Assembly (NCBI GenBank): GCA_013398175.1
Contig: VZRZ01006165.1
Location: forward strand, 478,826 to 542,825
Direction: 5' to 3'
DNA: 64,000 nt
Origin: Climacteris rufus
Taxonomy: Eukaryota > Chordata > Aves > Passeriformes > Climacteridae
Notes under the pieces: generated by a model
What the model saw: only the letters and a program-made list of their open reading frames with translations
Told to the model about the DNA's origin: nothing
Database searches by the model: none
Shown here: in pieces, positions 1 to 14,355 of the stretch
Numbering within the stretch: position 1 is the first letter of the stretch
Layout of the letters: every line of letters begins with the position of its first letter
Program-made: the position numbers and the translations under genes

Positions 1-3000
1 AATTTTCTGTTGAAAATTTCTTGGTTGTCTGATGTTTTCCCTAGTTTTAAATCAGTTACTTGTCATTCAGAGAATATTTGGATAACTTACACAGCAAAAT
101 CTTATATATTCTGAGTGTACTAATTTTACACTGTAACGTTTCTTAAACTTTTATAGCCAGTTAAGCACTCTTTCCAAGTACAGGAATATAAAAAAAAAAT
201 TATCAGGACCTGAAAATACAAGTAATCTGCTAGTTTGTAATACAAATCCATTGTCAGATCTTTTAAATCGATCTGACAATGTAAATGTGAGATAACTTGG
301 TCTTTTTTATACAGGTTATCTTACCTTGTACTTAACTGCAGAGTTAAAGGATTTCTTTCAGCTTCAGGACTCACTGGAGAAGGCATAATGGAGCAGTGCC
401 TGGAAGGCCATATGGCTTTATGTCTCCTCCTGGCAAAGCACGTGAGATGAGCCAAGAGGCAGTCAGAAAGTGAGCCACGTTGCTCATAACAGTTGAAATG
501 TCCAGCTGGAATCTGGGTCTCATCCCTTCTCATAATTTACAGTGCAATGTGACATTGCCTCCATTTCTGTCTGTCTAGTTCATGGAAGAGTCTTCTACCA
601 AACCAACTGTGCTGTAACTGGTTTTGTAACAGGAGCTCACTTAATACATATGCTCCTAATGACTTTGGCTAAACTAGCATGAGGATCCACTCCCATTAAT
701 TAATTAATTATCTTGAAGTGCAACATTAAGAAAATGTGAAGCTCTCTGAAAACTGGTCAAAACTTCAACCTCTTTGCCAGCACTTTGATGGGTCTGACAA
801 AGTAATCTTTAAAAAAATTAACATCATAATTTATTTGAAATTCACCTCTATTTCTCCTGCAATTCTCTGTCTAAGTAATTTTCAAATAATAGAAAGTATC
901 TGGGTTTGTTTGTTATGATTCAGCATCAAAAGGCAGACAACCTTTTTCTAATTTTTACTTCTATTTCACTTGTAAATTAGTTGCATAATTTTCTGTGTTT
1001 ATCTTCATATGCACATTTGAAATTCAGCAGTGGTAAATATGCCCTTGTGATAAGCCCTTGCCTTAAGTGGATTGAAAAAATAATACTTTTTTTGTACATC
1101 CATTGCACAATTAACTCATAGAACTATTAAATATACTACATCAACCATTTTCAATCCAGTTTGTGCTTGCTTAACAAGATCTCTTTGAAAGAGAGAAATA
1201 CTTTGCACGGTACTTTGGATTGCTTTTGATAATTTAGGTGCATTTTCAATTTTTAAGCATTGTCTTTAATTTCATTATGATGATCTTATTATGTGTTATG
1301 TGCAGACATAACACTATGTTGCTGTTTAATATTTGAAATTCTCTATGGTGTAAAATGTATCTTAAGTCTCCCTCATTGCCACACGAATTGCCACATGAAA
1401 ACTGTGCTATAAAAATAGAGTAGGATAGTAGGATATTTCTTTGTCAGTTATTAGGACCAAATAGCAATCCTTTCTGGTAGGTATGGCCATTATTTAGCCT
1501 GAAACCTCTTTCCTGAAACACAAGAGCTTATCACATCGGTTGATATGATAAGAATTAAAAATTCCCTTTGAATAAACACAAGTGCAAGCAGCAGTAGGAC
1601 AGTAATTGAATTCTGTGCAATTTCAGCACTGCTATTTCAGGGGATAGACAGTGCTTATGCATTCCCACTATTGTGCTATACATAACGTTCTTTGAATCTT
1701 AAAACTAATAACTTCAGTACCTCCAGAACTGGGGTCTTAAGACCTCTTCCCCTTATTTCTGTATTCATTATATTTTTTTCTTCTTTCTATCTTCTTCAGA
1801 CTCTAAAAGTTTTTGTCATTTGAGTCTTGATCCAACTTTTGTTCTTTTCTTTTTCTTTCCTTCAGTCTGAGCTCAGGAAGGCTATTTCTACCTCAGAAAT
1901 AAGGTACAGCTCATGATAGTTCATATCTGAAGTTTATTGATCTAATGTGGAAAGCATCTTTTCTGTCTGTAACTGACACACAAAAACAAAACATACGTTG
2001 TATTTTTATAACTAGTCTGATATTTCTCTATAATATTTGTACCATAAACAAAATACATGCAGCTTGTTTTCTTTCCTTGTTTGTCCATCATCTAAGTTGG
2101 GAGGGCATTTTAAGGTCCAGTACCTGATTTTTGATGTGGTTCTTGCAGGAACACCAGGTATGTAAAGACTGGTGACATGCTGGCTTCCTGCAGGGCAGCC
2201 TTCAAAAAGAAGCAGCCACAAACCACTTTTTTCTTGTGAAAGAGAAATAGTTAATGGTCTGTACCCACTGTCACTTTAGAGGTGATACAAAAAGAATGAA
2301 AGAGAACACTAAATTAGTGTTTTGTAGGCAGGGATTGTGGAGTGGGAGCAAGAGTGCAGCAATGACTGTGCAGAGAGGTGTCCAATCCACTTGGTACGAG
2401 CCTCAGCTCACTGCCTTAGTATTTCACCTCAATGCTAACTTTGACCCCAGAGCACCTGTAGTGAGTCTGGACATATACTGAAGTACATTTCAATTATCAG
2501 TGGCTATCTTACCAGGGATACTGCAGTCCTCTGCTTTCTTTGTTACTTTATTGGCTTTCTATTTTACCCTATTGTATTTTAAATGTAAGTCTGGACATTT
2601 CCACTGTCTCTAGAAAACTGGCACTGAAAAATAGCAGAAAAAGGTATTCTGTTGGAATTCTCAAATATTTTATTCGCTCACCACTCCACCCCGCCCAACC
2701 CATACCATATCGGAGGACATGGAACTACGAGCAGTTGATTGATTTAACTGTAGAAGTAGCATCTGAGTGGGAAGAGGTAATTAGCGTTTTCATGGTGGTA
2801 CAGAAGTGTTAGTGTTTAAACATTAATCCATTGCCATCTGTCCTGCTGCTGTTACTCACATGCTGTTGGCCAGTACATAGAGCATAACTACTACCCAAAT
2901 GTTCAGAGCAGAGAAGGAGAAGTGATTTCCTTTTGTAACAGAGACATCCCAAAAGTCAAAGAAATGATGTTATTTAGAGGTATATAAGTAGGTTTTAGAG

Positions 3001-6000
3001 GTATAGGAGTGGGTTTGAAGGATGCAGCATACATCTTCAAAAGATGGTTCTAATTCTTTGTCTTTATCAAGGGCTGATACTTCATTTAACTCCATAAACA
3101 GCTGCTGTGCATGCATTGTGACATTCACAAGGCTGCTGCTGGGTGCTAAGCATTATTAAATTACCTACAACATCTGGACCTTTAGCAAGTCTCTGACAGG
3201 ACATTAAGATTTTATATTCACCCCTTTTTCCCCTAATGTTCCGATAGCTCATTAATATTGTCAAGAATACATTGTTCTGTGGGGAGTGGCTTAGGTGAAG
3301 GACAAAATAAGAGCAAAAAAAGAGAAGCTTATTTTAACTTTAATTAAATACAAAAACATAGTTTAAAAGAAAGAGCAGTGAGATCTTTCTGATGTCCTCC
3401 TTTATTTCAGAGTTGCAGAGAACACTTGGAAGTAGAAATTCAACAGCATCCTGATGTCCTTAAAGGTGTTGAAGTAACAGCAAATTACAAAACAGTAATT
3501 TAACTGGAGACCTAGATTCTTTATTCAGCTAAGTTATCTTTAAAAAGTCTGAGTTCCATCAGTTTTCTTATTGAGCCAGCTATGGGAAATTAGCCTGGTT
3601 TTTTTATGTGAAAGAGATCCTTGCAAGTGAACAGTCAGGCTTGGAAACATTTCTGTTTGCCCATGAAAATTATTTGTCCATGTGAGATTGTTAAACCATT
3701 AGATAGCAGGTTCTAGTTCATATCTATTAGATAACTAGTGTTAAAAAATAAATAATAAAAATATTTCCATTTTATGGAATTTCCCCTCAAATATATTTAG
3801 ACTATCAGAAATTGCATGTCAGTGTTATGTTGCAATTATTGTTGTTTTCTAAAAAGATTAACATCAAACTTTAATTTCTATTTATTGCACTGCTCTGAGT
3901 CCTACAAAAATATGCAGTTCCAAATTCAACTTCAATATAACACTGTAACTTTAAAAATACTTTGGAAAATACCAATTAATAAACATACCTAGAATACTGC
4001 TGCTTTGCTGTGCTTATTTATATATAAAATTATGTTTATTTGCCTTTTTTTACTTCCATGCAGAACAGGATTGCGTTTTAAGTTCCATATTATGTCAGTA
4101 CTAGACATGTTTAATTGTGCCATTTGTAAATGGGCAGAGCTGTCTTGATGTAATTTGTCTCAAGCGTGTACAGGATATTTAAAGGTGTATTTATTATGGA
4201 TTTTAGAAGCTTCTTTAATACATAAATATATCTCTGAAAATAACTTCTTTTTCCTTAGGTTATTATTAGAGTGATATCTATTGCAGTTCTAACTGAATTA
4301 TGAACAGATGGCATTGAATTAATGATTAGCTGACTATTTTTAAATTTTGAGTAGATTTCTTCCTGTGAAGAAAAGCATTCCATAAATCTGAAATTAATTA
4401 GTCACTGGGAATATTTATCATTCACTGAATCAGTAACATAAGCTAGATCAAAATAATAGAGTGAGCATTATTTTCAATTAAAAATTAAGGACTACATTGC
4501 TTTTAAGTTATTACAACATTTGAGTTCAAAAACTTCATGGTTTTCCTTTTGTGTTGTTCTGGACAAATATTTTCATTGGAGAAGTTATTTTGTTGCTCTT
4601 TTATCATACATATTACCCAGGGACCTGGAGTCATTACCACCTTAAATTTTCCAGACACTTCAAGCTTTCTACCCATTTTGCTTCTGGTGTAGAAGAAGAA
4701 GCCAGGTGCTAATTTAGCACATCTATTTTTCTCTAGTTGAGTGATTCTGCTTGGCTTGCCATACTGCCAATGCAAAAGTTTTCAGCTAGTCCAGACAAAA
4801 ATTCCACCTATGCTGCAGGTCTTGCCTCTGAATTTGCACATCCATCTGCATCTAGGTTATATTTCTTTCCAGATATAGAATCATACCTTCCTGTAAGGAC
4901 GCTTCAGATTTCCCAAAGGTATGAGTATGGCCTCCATAAGTGGTTATTTCAAAGGTAGACAATCTGGCAGTGGTTCAAATCACAGCCAAAGAATTTAAGT
5001 GTCAACAGGGTAACTGTGCTAGGTAGATGTCTTCATCTGTGTTATGCATATGAGAGAGTTTAAATGGGTTTTATTCTCTTGGAGTGGCCTGCACCTATTC
5101 TCTCTGGTTCTTTAGTTATGATCGATCAGGATTATTACAACATTGATTGATTTATTGTAATAGTCACAAGAAAACACATATGAGACCAGAATTTAAGCAA
5201 AATTTCTTGCTACACAGGATAAACAAAAAGATACTACTAGTAGAATAAATACTGTACAGTAATAAAAGGTACCTATAGCAAAGAAATAGTAAGGTTAGAA
5301 CTCAATGTAACTTACCAATTCTTTTCACTCAACTTCTAGAAGAGAAGCACAGAAACAGCATACTGACGTCTAAGTATGTCTGAGAGAACAGTTTGTGCAC
5401 TTCAAGAAGTAACCAAACTGTTGTCTGGTTTTTGAAGCTTACAGTGCTCTTTTATATCGTAAAATCCTTGTGTCTATCAGTCACTTTATCTTGGATATTC
5501 TGCCTTCCCAGTATAGCTAGTGCAGAGAACTTAGGGGAGATGGTTCTCTAATCTTAGCATCAGCAGATAAGATTTGGCAGCAGAGAGGGGGGTTACACGG
5601 TCCTGCCACAATCTGTGAATTGAATTGAATCTTATGTGTTACAAGTCAACAATGGACTCCACTGGGAACCTTGATCAGAAGAGACACTTCCAGAAGTTAA
5701 GACCAAATATCTTTTATCCTGCTTCTGCAGCTTTCTGGCCCTTGTCCCACTGTCAAGGGCAAGGAGACAAGTAATTTCCTAAATGGATAATGCAGAAGTA
5801 CTGAGCTGGGCTAAGCCCTCATCATCTTGTGCCATCATCATAGCGGATGTTAGTTGCTCAGAAATCTGCAAATGCATTTCACTGATCTGCCAAGTAGCAG
5901 AAGGGTTTAAAACTTTAGTTTTTGGATCATGAGGCTATATTTTTTCCTCTTGTTTTACTACCCAGTAGTATCCAGTGCTAGCCTTTTCGTAGATGAGTCA

Positions 6001-6577
6001 TGTGTATCTTTTAATATTTTGTGCATTCTTTCATTAAATCTTTCTTAGATAAATGTGTGATTATATGAAATACTAATACCTTTTGCATAGATAGCTTCAG
6101 GATATTTGTACTCTCTAGCTAAAGCAGATAATCTGAGAAATAGTTTGGAAAAAATAGATTTTTTTAGTCCTGACTATATAATAGCTATCAGTGTTGAATA
6201 AATATTATGAAAATGTAAAATAGAGGTGGTTTAACATTACTTTTTCGAGAAAGCGTCTAAGTATTCTAGTAGCTCACATCCTTTGTTTCAGTCTTCTCTC
6301 TCAACTTGTGATAAATTTAATTCTTTATCTCAGAAAGTTTGACTTGCATTCCAAAACATTATAATGGTCTCATTCGCTACATGTGAGTAATAGTATACAA
6401 TATTTTTGAATCACAACAGGTTTTTTTTGAAGTCCATGGAAAACTTCCAGAAGCATCTGGAAGAACAATTTGTATCTTTTTAATAAAATATGGGAGGGGA
6501 AAAAAGGAAGATTCAGAGCTAACCTCTCAATAACAAGTGTACATAAACAATATATTGGCAAGATGGAGATTCATCAA

Positions 6578-6631
6578 AGGTTAGACTCCATGATCTTGGA
6601 GGTCTTTTCCAACCTGAAGGAGTCTGTGATG
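6578..6631 (+). mobile_element. CR1 3' end, short relic
   Basis: GGTTAGACTCCATGATCTTG, GAGGTCTTTTCCAACCTGAA and GGAGTCTGTGATG are the last bases of a CR1 (GGTTGGACT-GATGATCTTGGAGGTCTTTTCCAACCT, then ATTCTGTGAT-type repeats). Only about 55 bp are left. Confidence 0.75.
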
Positions 6632-8804
6632 AGTGAAAATATTTGTTAGCTTTTAATTTATATTATTAAACCACCAAAAATATTCAAAATACCTGCAGGG
6701 TAGAAACAAATCTCAGGATAACTGTCTAATGCTTAGAGAATATTACCAGTAAGAAAGACAAAACTGAAGTGCTTTTCTTTTTAAATCTTCATAAAGCAAC
6801 ATCCATAACAGTTACTTTAAAAGGTCACAGGATAAAATAAGGAAGAGGAAAGGCAAGGAACCATTGGGTTACATGAATGCATTTCAGTTCATTAAATTTC
6901 GTTTCAGTCCAGATATCTCAGAATGATAAAACAGGAAGCAGAAAAGTCCTTGCACTACTAGCAGTTATTTTAGAGAGTATGCAGATGAGAGATAAGGTCT
7001 CAAAAATGCAAATAGGTCAAACATCACATCTGTTTTTAAGAAAAGAAAAAAGCAGAGATATGGAGTTTTATACATCAGTGATTTTCAGTTGAATTTCTGG
7101 TAAAATGGTAGAACACTCAATAGAGAATCTGATTAGAAGTCTGACCTAAAGGAAATATATAATGATAAATAGAAACAGTTTTAGCAAGGAATGATTGACC
7201 TTCTGATCTGCAAGATATTTACAAAGAACTTCAACATTCCTGTCTTTGAGTTTCATATATCTAATGAAGGCATTTCATACTGCTCTTAATATTTCTGTGT
7301 CCTCTTGCTATTTGATTTGAATGTGGTGTTCATTAAGCAGAGCATGTAGTCAGGTATCTCACTCATACTGTGAATTGTTCTGTCTTATTTTAACTCTTAT
7401 TTCTCTTCAGCGGAATCTGCTGCAGTTACTTACAGGCAGCCTTGCCTTTTTATAATACATGTAGTGATCAAACAACATAACTATAACCTCACAGCCCAGC
7501 TCAGCTAACAGAGACAGTGGAAATATTCCCACTAATTTTGTATGGAACAGTAGTGCCCAGACTGCTTCAGTAAGCCTCAACTTCCAAAAGGTGTATGTTC
7601 AGCTGCGTAAATTACTTAAGTTGTAAAAATCAATCACATCACAGAAAGCTCAAATTTACAGGTTAAGGCTGAAAACTTGGAAAATTCTCTTAGGATTTAG
7701 TAATATTCAGGTTGCATTCATCATGAGTAAGAAAAATTGATAAGCTTTCTGCTCCCATTCATATTTTGTGGTACACAAAATATGTTAGAGTTATAAATAA
7801 TTTATTTACATGAGCTGGACTTTTGAGCTTGTCAGTGAAAGCTAAGTTGATAAATACAGCTGTAAGAAGAAGTTAACATATTGTGGCTATTTATTGATGC
7901 CACAAAGAAAGATTCCTGGACAATAAAGGAAAACATGCATAAAAAAGAATGTAATAAATGTGGCAATAAAAAAATAATTTAGTCTACTGTTTATTTTATA
8001 TTTAAATATACTTCATTTAACAATATAATTTAAAATGTATCCAATTACACATATCCATGTATATTTGTTTATTATTAATATATGTTTATTATCTATTATT
8101 TTATATGTTTTAATGCATCTATAGTATTATTAGAAAAATCAGCCTGATAGGAAAGTCATTATACTTGTCACAAGCCTCAATTGAAGACTCTAGCTCATGT
8201 TTTGAGTAAATTAAACTTAATGAGATTTTAAGTAGAGCAAAACATACAGTGTGAAGCCTTGCAGATACATTTTGATGCTTGACATATCTTCCATTGTCTT
8301 GCTTGGCTTTCTTATCTTGGGGGCCATATAAGGAATGAAGATATCATAGCTAAAATTACAGACAATGCATATGCTTTTAACCATTACAGAAGCAAAATAA
8401 ATGTGTTAAAGCTCAAAAAACCTTCAAGAAGCAAAGAATCCCATTTAACTTTCATGCACCCATGTGTATTGCTCGTAGCTGATGAAATTATGAACAGCTG
8501 TATCTCATCAGACCAAAGGTCTGTTTAGCCATGTAATTTCTGAGTCTCAAATAGAATACCATATGTTAGGGATAGTAGGAGGAAAAGCACAGGATTGCTC
8601 TTAAGCTGTATAGAAGTAGCATGGAGAGTGCTGTCTGCTGCAGCTTTTATGCAACATCCATGTATTTTTTTCACAGTTGGGGTTTCACTGTCAGGATGCA
8701 CCGGGAATACAGACTGTAGGAAGGATGTATTCTATCCATTACAGAGGTGACAGGCAATATTTCAGATGTGTTTTTCAGTGAAGCTGATATACTATAACAA
8801 TGGT

Positions 8805-8886
8805 GGAGTTGGCAGTGCTGGGTTAATGTTGGATTCAATGATCTTGGAGGTCTTTTACGACCATAATGATCATATTATTCTGTGAA
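8805..8886 (+). mobile_element. CR1 3' end, short relic
   Basis: GGTTAATGTTGGATTCAATG, ATCTTGGAGGTCTTTTACGA and CCATAATGATCATATTATTC (then TGTG) form the typical CR1 terminus. Sequence upstream of about 8805 is not recognisably CR1. A stretch at 8495-8520 (CTCATCAGACCAAAGGTCTG) resembles an old amniote repeat, which I cannot name. Confidence 0.75.
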
Positions 8887-11800
8887 GTTTCTGGAAGTAA
8901 AATCTGCTTGGGAGAGCAGAACTGAGCAGAACTTTTCTGTCAGCTTTCATTTGACCAGGTGCTAAAACTGTAATATCACTAATCTTTCATGATTATGTGG
9001 GTGTGTAGATCATGAAGAAGGAAGTGTCCTGCCTGATTCAAATGGTTCTACATATAAATGCATGGCTTATTCCCATGCTAATAATTTATGTTGGCAGCTG
9101 TTATTGTTCATTTTCAAAAAGGGTAACAAATGTGTGCATTGCTTCTTGTGGCCTAGCATTTCCTCCAGCATCCCTTGTCTGAGTAGGTAACCAGTCAGAC
9201 TAGGAAATCTCGGAAATCAACCTCTCCTAGAAGCAGTAGCTTTCTGACATCTCTACAGCATGGCCATTAACTGTTGACAGACCCAGCCAAGGGATTTTTT
9301 ACCTTCTACTTTCATGCTTTTTAGATATAATGAAGATGGTACCTTCCTTTTGTCAGGAAACAGAACACAGAATATATTCTGATTGTTGTGAATCTTTCAC
9401 CTGAAAGGTCTCCTCTTTTTTTCCAAATTCCTCAAAGCTTCTATTCTGCAGGTATAAATCCTTCAATTGCGTTATTGCTCTTGCATTCACTAAAAGTTTT
9501 TGGAGACCTCTGCTGGCCAAAATACTACAATATCTAACATTCCTATTAATATTACAAAAAATTATCTAGGTGTATCCTTCAGAAATATTGATTTTTAAAC
9601 CCAGCTGAGGGATGAATCTTTATTAAAAATGTTTTATCTCTTTTATCTCCAATCTCAGAAGTATCAACACATTCTCATAAAAGTAACTTTCTTTTTTATC
9701 CAGATAAACTCTGCATTTAATAAATGTTTAAATAGACAATTTTTCATTGAAGAACCAGACGAAAGCATATTAAACTTTATTATGTTTTGTATTTACAAGG
9801 ATCATAAATTTGTGGTAATTCCGTTTGAATTCCAATCCCTATATTTAATTTAAGGTTGTTGATTTCTTATCTGTTTCTGAATTTGTTGTGTGCTGGGTTG
9901 ACATGGAAGGTGATTGAGAAGCCAGACAAGATGTCTAGTGCTTATAATCATATCTAAACCTTGTAAGGCTGGTGAGTTCTGGTTAGTTTATATTATCATA
10001 CCAAATAGTGGTTCTAATTAATATTACTGAATAATAATGAAGTGCTGCAAGTATCATTTACTTTAAAAAGCTAAAAAAACCTAAAATATGCATTCTTTTA
10101 TTATTATATTACTTAATAAGTCAAACTCTCTACGAATTCAAAATAGATACAGTTCTCGTTTTGAAATTTAATTTCTATTACTGTAAATCTGGATTACAGA
10201 TGCATGATTTTCTGTATTTTTATTGTGTGTACTGCCCAACGTTTTCACTTAATGCATTTTCACTATAAATAAATGAACAATTTTAGTCTTTGTACTGTTT
10301 CAAATGTAGCTGGTTTAATGAATTATACCACTGATGTGCAACAAGCATGTGTTACAAACCACCATTACATACCATGTATGTATGAACATGAAGCATATAT
10401 TTTTTTATCTATAGAGTTTAAATAAAAGAAATTTCACAGAAACTTAATAATTTAATTGAGGATGAAACAATTGAATTTACAAGTAAATAATTTTCCTGAA
10501 CACAAGATGACAAAAGAGTTTGTCATGGACATCCCTTGCACCTGATTAAAGCTGTTACAGAGTCAATTCCATCTCTAGCATGAAGTAGACTAGTAGCATA
10601 GTAAGAAGTAACAAAGCTAAAAAGCTTTTCTGGTAGCCGTGTGTTTGACAGAAATTTCCAAACAGAATTTAGAAGATAGATTTTCTTACATGATTCTTTG
10701 GACTCAAGTATGCATTATTCAAGCAGATATGATTTGCTGAACGTGGCAATTGCTCTGCAAGTTTGAGATTAGAATTTCAAAATATTTCCTTTTTTCATGC
10801 ATGATATTCCAAGACTTAATGCATTGTTTTTGCTAGTTGTACTATTAAAGACATTTTATAAGACGTGTGTTTGCAGAGTGTTTTTGGAACACAGCAAATT
10901 GCTTTACAGCTAAGATAATACACTAATACATTGCAAATGCAACTGCTTGCTCCTATTTCAACTGAGAAATGAAACTGTAATGAAACAGAATTCCATTTTG
11001 ATAACATTGATTACTCTGCAGACAACTTTTCAAAACCAGTTTTATAACATTCACACCTGGTTCTAGGTCAAAGAGACAGATTTAACATGTATTATGTTTT
11101 GTTAGTAATCTCTCAAGTGGCTTGAATGCACTAACTACTGTTTCAGCAATAAGCAAGTGATACACTATTAAGTCCCGAGTGCAACATGAAGTAAAAGCCC
11201 ATTTATTTTAGAATAAAAATGTATATTTACAACCTGTAATGATATTTTGGACTACCTGAATGCTAGGTGTACTTTTATACAATATGCTGAAGAAGCACAA
11301 ATACTGAACATCTAAGATACATGCATTTCTTTGTCAAAGTTCCAGATCCTTGTTATTTAAGTAAATTTTCACACTAAATACATTGCAAGTTTAAAAAAGT
11401 AGTTGTTGAAACATGGACTGTCACTTGCAGTGATATATAATGAGTAAGAATGTGGCAGGTCTCTTATCTTTTTGGTTTCTGACACATTTTCTGTTAATGT
11501 CTTCTTTACAGAGCTAACAAATTTGATGCGTGTAAATTGACAACATCACAGTACTTATAATGCCACCTACTTTTAGGTGGCTAAGCAATCATCAGTTCTT
11601 AAATAAAGATGAAACTATTTAGTATTAAGTTATTTGTGATTGTCCTTTGGTTTCCTGAAGCATAAGTATGGTTGCAGGCATCCCAAATGTTCTGTGTTTG
11701 GTTTGCATGGGAAGGTTCTGGTAGTGGGACAGTTACAGGGGTGGCTTCTGTTCTTTGAGAAGCTGCCAGAAGCTCATTCATATTTGACAGGCTGTGACAA

Positions 11801-13515
11801 CAATGCAAAAGAATAGAGTATCCTACCCAATTCTATTGCTAACATACATCACTAGGTAATTGATTGCATTTTAAACAAATAATTCGGATGTGTCTGGGGG
11901 GCACCACTATCAAGGACATCACCCATCTTTGGAAAGTATTTAGGAGTAATGGATTAATTCCTTAAGACAAATATTTATGAATATATATTTTGATTACATT
12001 TACCTTATGAACTATTAGACTTTGTTATACCTTTTATCAGTGAGCATTCTGAAATATTTGAGAGATGTAGCATTTATCCCATGGCTAACATCAGGTTATC
12101 TGAAATCTACCCCTGTGTCTTTTTACAAAAATTTTGTATTTTTTCAAAACAAAGCCAACAACCTGGTTAACACATATTAAAAAAAATTCAACTATGGAGT
12201 GTTCGGGGGAGAAAAATACCATTTTTCACATTTAAAGAATAAAAATGTCTAAATTAAACAAAATGCAGTATCACAAATATTTTGATAATTACTTTTAATT
12301 TTCTCTTTTCTTTAATGAATTAAAAATAGCCAGAAATTTTTTACAGTACAAATGTAAGTTTATAGAAAGTAAGAGGAATTGTTTTGATTTCATAGCTAAT
12401 TCTGCAAATTAGGGCTGCTAAGGCAATTCCTTGACCAAAATTTGTGAACACAGCTTTTGTATAGCTTATGACATATTTTGATACCACACATTTCCATCTC
12501 AAACTAAAAACTTCCATATTATGAAAGCAGGAGTTTTGTACAAACTTATGAACCAGATTGTTAAACTGAAATTACCTACGTGGATTTCTTTGTCCATAAT
12601 GCCTTCCTCATAATTTTTAACCCATATAGATTGATTCCAGGTGTGCATTATAAGTCTAGTTAGGGATCAATGAGAAAATTTCAGATAATTATTCCCTGAA
12701 AAAATGGGTCTTGCCTCACATCTGGTTGCGCCATATGAAGTTCATTGCTTTTCAACACCATTTTCATAAGTGATATTTGTTTTCACATATTAGTAAAATA
12801 AATTTTTCAGCAACGCTTTAGTAGACAAAACACTGAAGAGTAAAGATAAGATCTGTAAATTGGAAACCATAGTAAATACAAAGGACTTTTGATGTCTGCA
12901 AACTTTTTTTATTGCAGTTAGATCAATTCCATTTATCTGTCTGATTTCAGAATTATATTAGTGTTTTTGAGCTTTGAGACATTTGGGAGTATTGTTTCAT
13001 AAAATATAACATAAATTGTGATCTTTTAGTTCATGTTTTTTGTTTACTTTGTTGGGTTTTTTTTGTGGTTTTTTTTTTTTTTTGCTATTCCACTGTCTAA
13101 GTTTGCAGTAGAACGGAATGAAAAATGCCCTTTTCTGCTGTGTTGGTTTGTATGTCTTTATGGAATAGGCTCCTGTGTTATGTTTATTTTTTTCATTGAC
13201 AAGAAATTGCAATTTAAACTGAACAAACTCCAGAAAGCTAAGTCTGAATTGTCATTTCAAGATATGAGTTTTTAAGTACATTCTAAATTATAGTGTTGAT
13301 TTCCACATAACACTGAAATAGATGTTTTTCACAGTTATTTCTGTAAATTATTTTAATGGTATTTTATAATGCAAATTACCTATTAAGCTTACAGAAAGCC
13401 AAATATTTTATTGAAGCCTCATGTATTTGATATGTATTGCATATTCCATGTATGCTGATGATAACTTTAATTCTTACAAAATATCTGACATGTGACATCA
13501 CTTCCTTGATTTCAG

Positions 13516-13638
13516 GAGCTGATGCTGTGGAGGCTCAGTGTAAGAGATTTGAAGTGAGAACAAGTGAAGGTGGAAAAGTATTGTTTTCTGCAGATGAAGA
13601 TGAGATTGTCATTGGAGCCGACAGACTGAAAGTAACAG
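13516..13638 (+). CDS. SGCZ: SGCZ coding exon (human exon 5 equivalent)
   Basis: Zeta-sarcoglycan is a single-pass type II membrane glycoprotein of the sarcoglycan group in the dystrophin-glycoprotein complex of muscle, related to gamma- and delta-sarcoglycan. This exon encodes part of the extracellular beta-rich region. The acceptor is TTTCAG|GA and the donor ACAG|GTATGG. It carries 2 + 40 codons + 1 bases, so both ends split a glycine codon. The peptide starts ADAVEAQCKRFEV and ends VIGADRLKVT, which matches my memory of human SGCZ nearly residue for residue and differs clearly from SGCG (which has PKMVEVQNQQFQ here). The single Cys of AEAQC-type context is retained. Reading runs on past the donor into the intron with no stop until 13770, but the strong donor and the following exon's phase fix the end. 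Confidence 0.96.
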
Positions 13639-14123
13639 GTATGGTAATATTAAAATTTCTAGGTGCATGTAAACATATGTTTTTTAATATCTTTAATAAT
13701 AATTTAACTAACAATCTTCTAAAACATTTTAAATGGAGAAGTAAAATCTTCTCACCATCAGTGATTGTTTGACCAACCAAAAGATACTGCATAATCTAAA
13801 AGTACCTCTAAAGGTAGATTTGAATTTAAACTCTGCAGGATCAACTGTGGTGCAAATCACACTTAAAAGTTGTGATTTGGCTTTTATATGTTACCATTAA
13901 GCATTGTTTTGTGCTACCCATGCCATTTGTTTAGGTAATGCTCCTTCAAAATGAATAAAAACTGTTGTTATATACAGTGACCCGTGTTTTTTCTGTATAC
14001 ATAGTATCAAATCTAAGTTCCAATATGAATTGAGAGTATGTACTCTGCTTTATTCTATGAGGCTCAGCTGAAAAGCCTTGCCTTGACTTGGCTATATTAG
14101 TTTACAACAAAAAAAAAGGCTAC

Positions 14124-14355
14124 TGTTATGGTTTCACCCCAGCCAGCAACTAAGCCTTACACAACCACTCACCCACTCCTCCACCAGTGGAGATGGAGGA
14201 GAAAATTGGAAGGGTGAAAGTGAAAAAACTCGTGGGTGGAGATAAAGTACAGTACAATAGGTAAAGCAAAACAAGGAATTAATTCACGGCTTTCCTTGGG
14301 CAGTGTTGTGTTCAGCCATCCACAGGAAAACAGGGCTCCATCACTCATAATATGG
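14124..14355 (-). mobile_element. Truncated ERVL-type LTR, same family as 52126-52715
   Basis: The stretch opens TGTTATGGTTTCACCCCAGC, the reverse complement of the 3' end of the LTR at 52126-52715. It continues through the same landmarks in reverse: the purine-rich tract, the AAAACAAGGAATTAATTCAC segment and the GTGTTCAGCCATC and AGGGCTCCATCAC blocks. Similarity fades after about 14355, so only the 3' 230 bp or so of the LTR remains, in antisense to SGCZ. The family is one I remember as very common in songbirds; the name is not certain. Confidence 0.75.

Larger units (their letters stand above)
1..13515 (+). other. SGCZ: SGCZ intron upstream of the first exon seen (partial)
   Basis: This is AT-rich non-coding DNA ending at the acceptor TTTCAG (13510-13515). 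By homology it is intron 4; its 5' end lies outside the window. The only repeats I can name in it are two short CR1 3' ends (6578-6631 and 8805-8886). A perfect 12-bp hairpin sits at 249-281. A stretch at about 5320-5870 looks weakly like an old minus-strand LTR. I saw no coding exon. The human gene hosts miR-383 in an intron, but I did not see its mature sequence here. Confidence 0.85.

Noticed and set aside
13437..13772. A 111-codon open frame over the first exon seen
   Set aside because: Only 13516-13638 is SGCZ coding. The rest is intron on both sides of good splice sites that happens to stay open.
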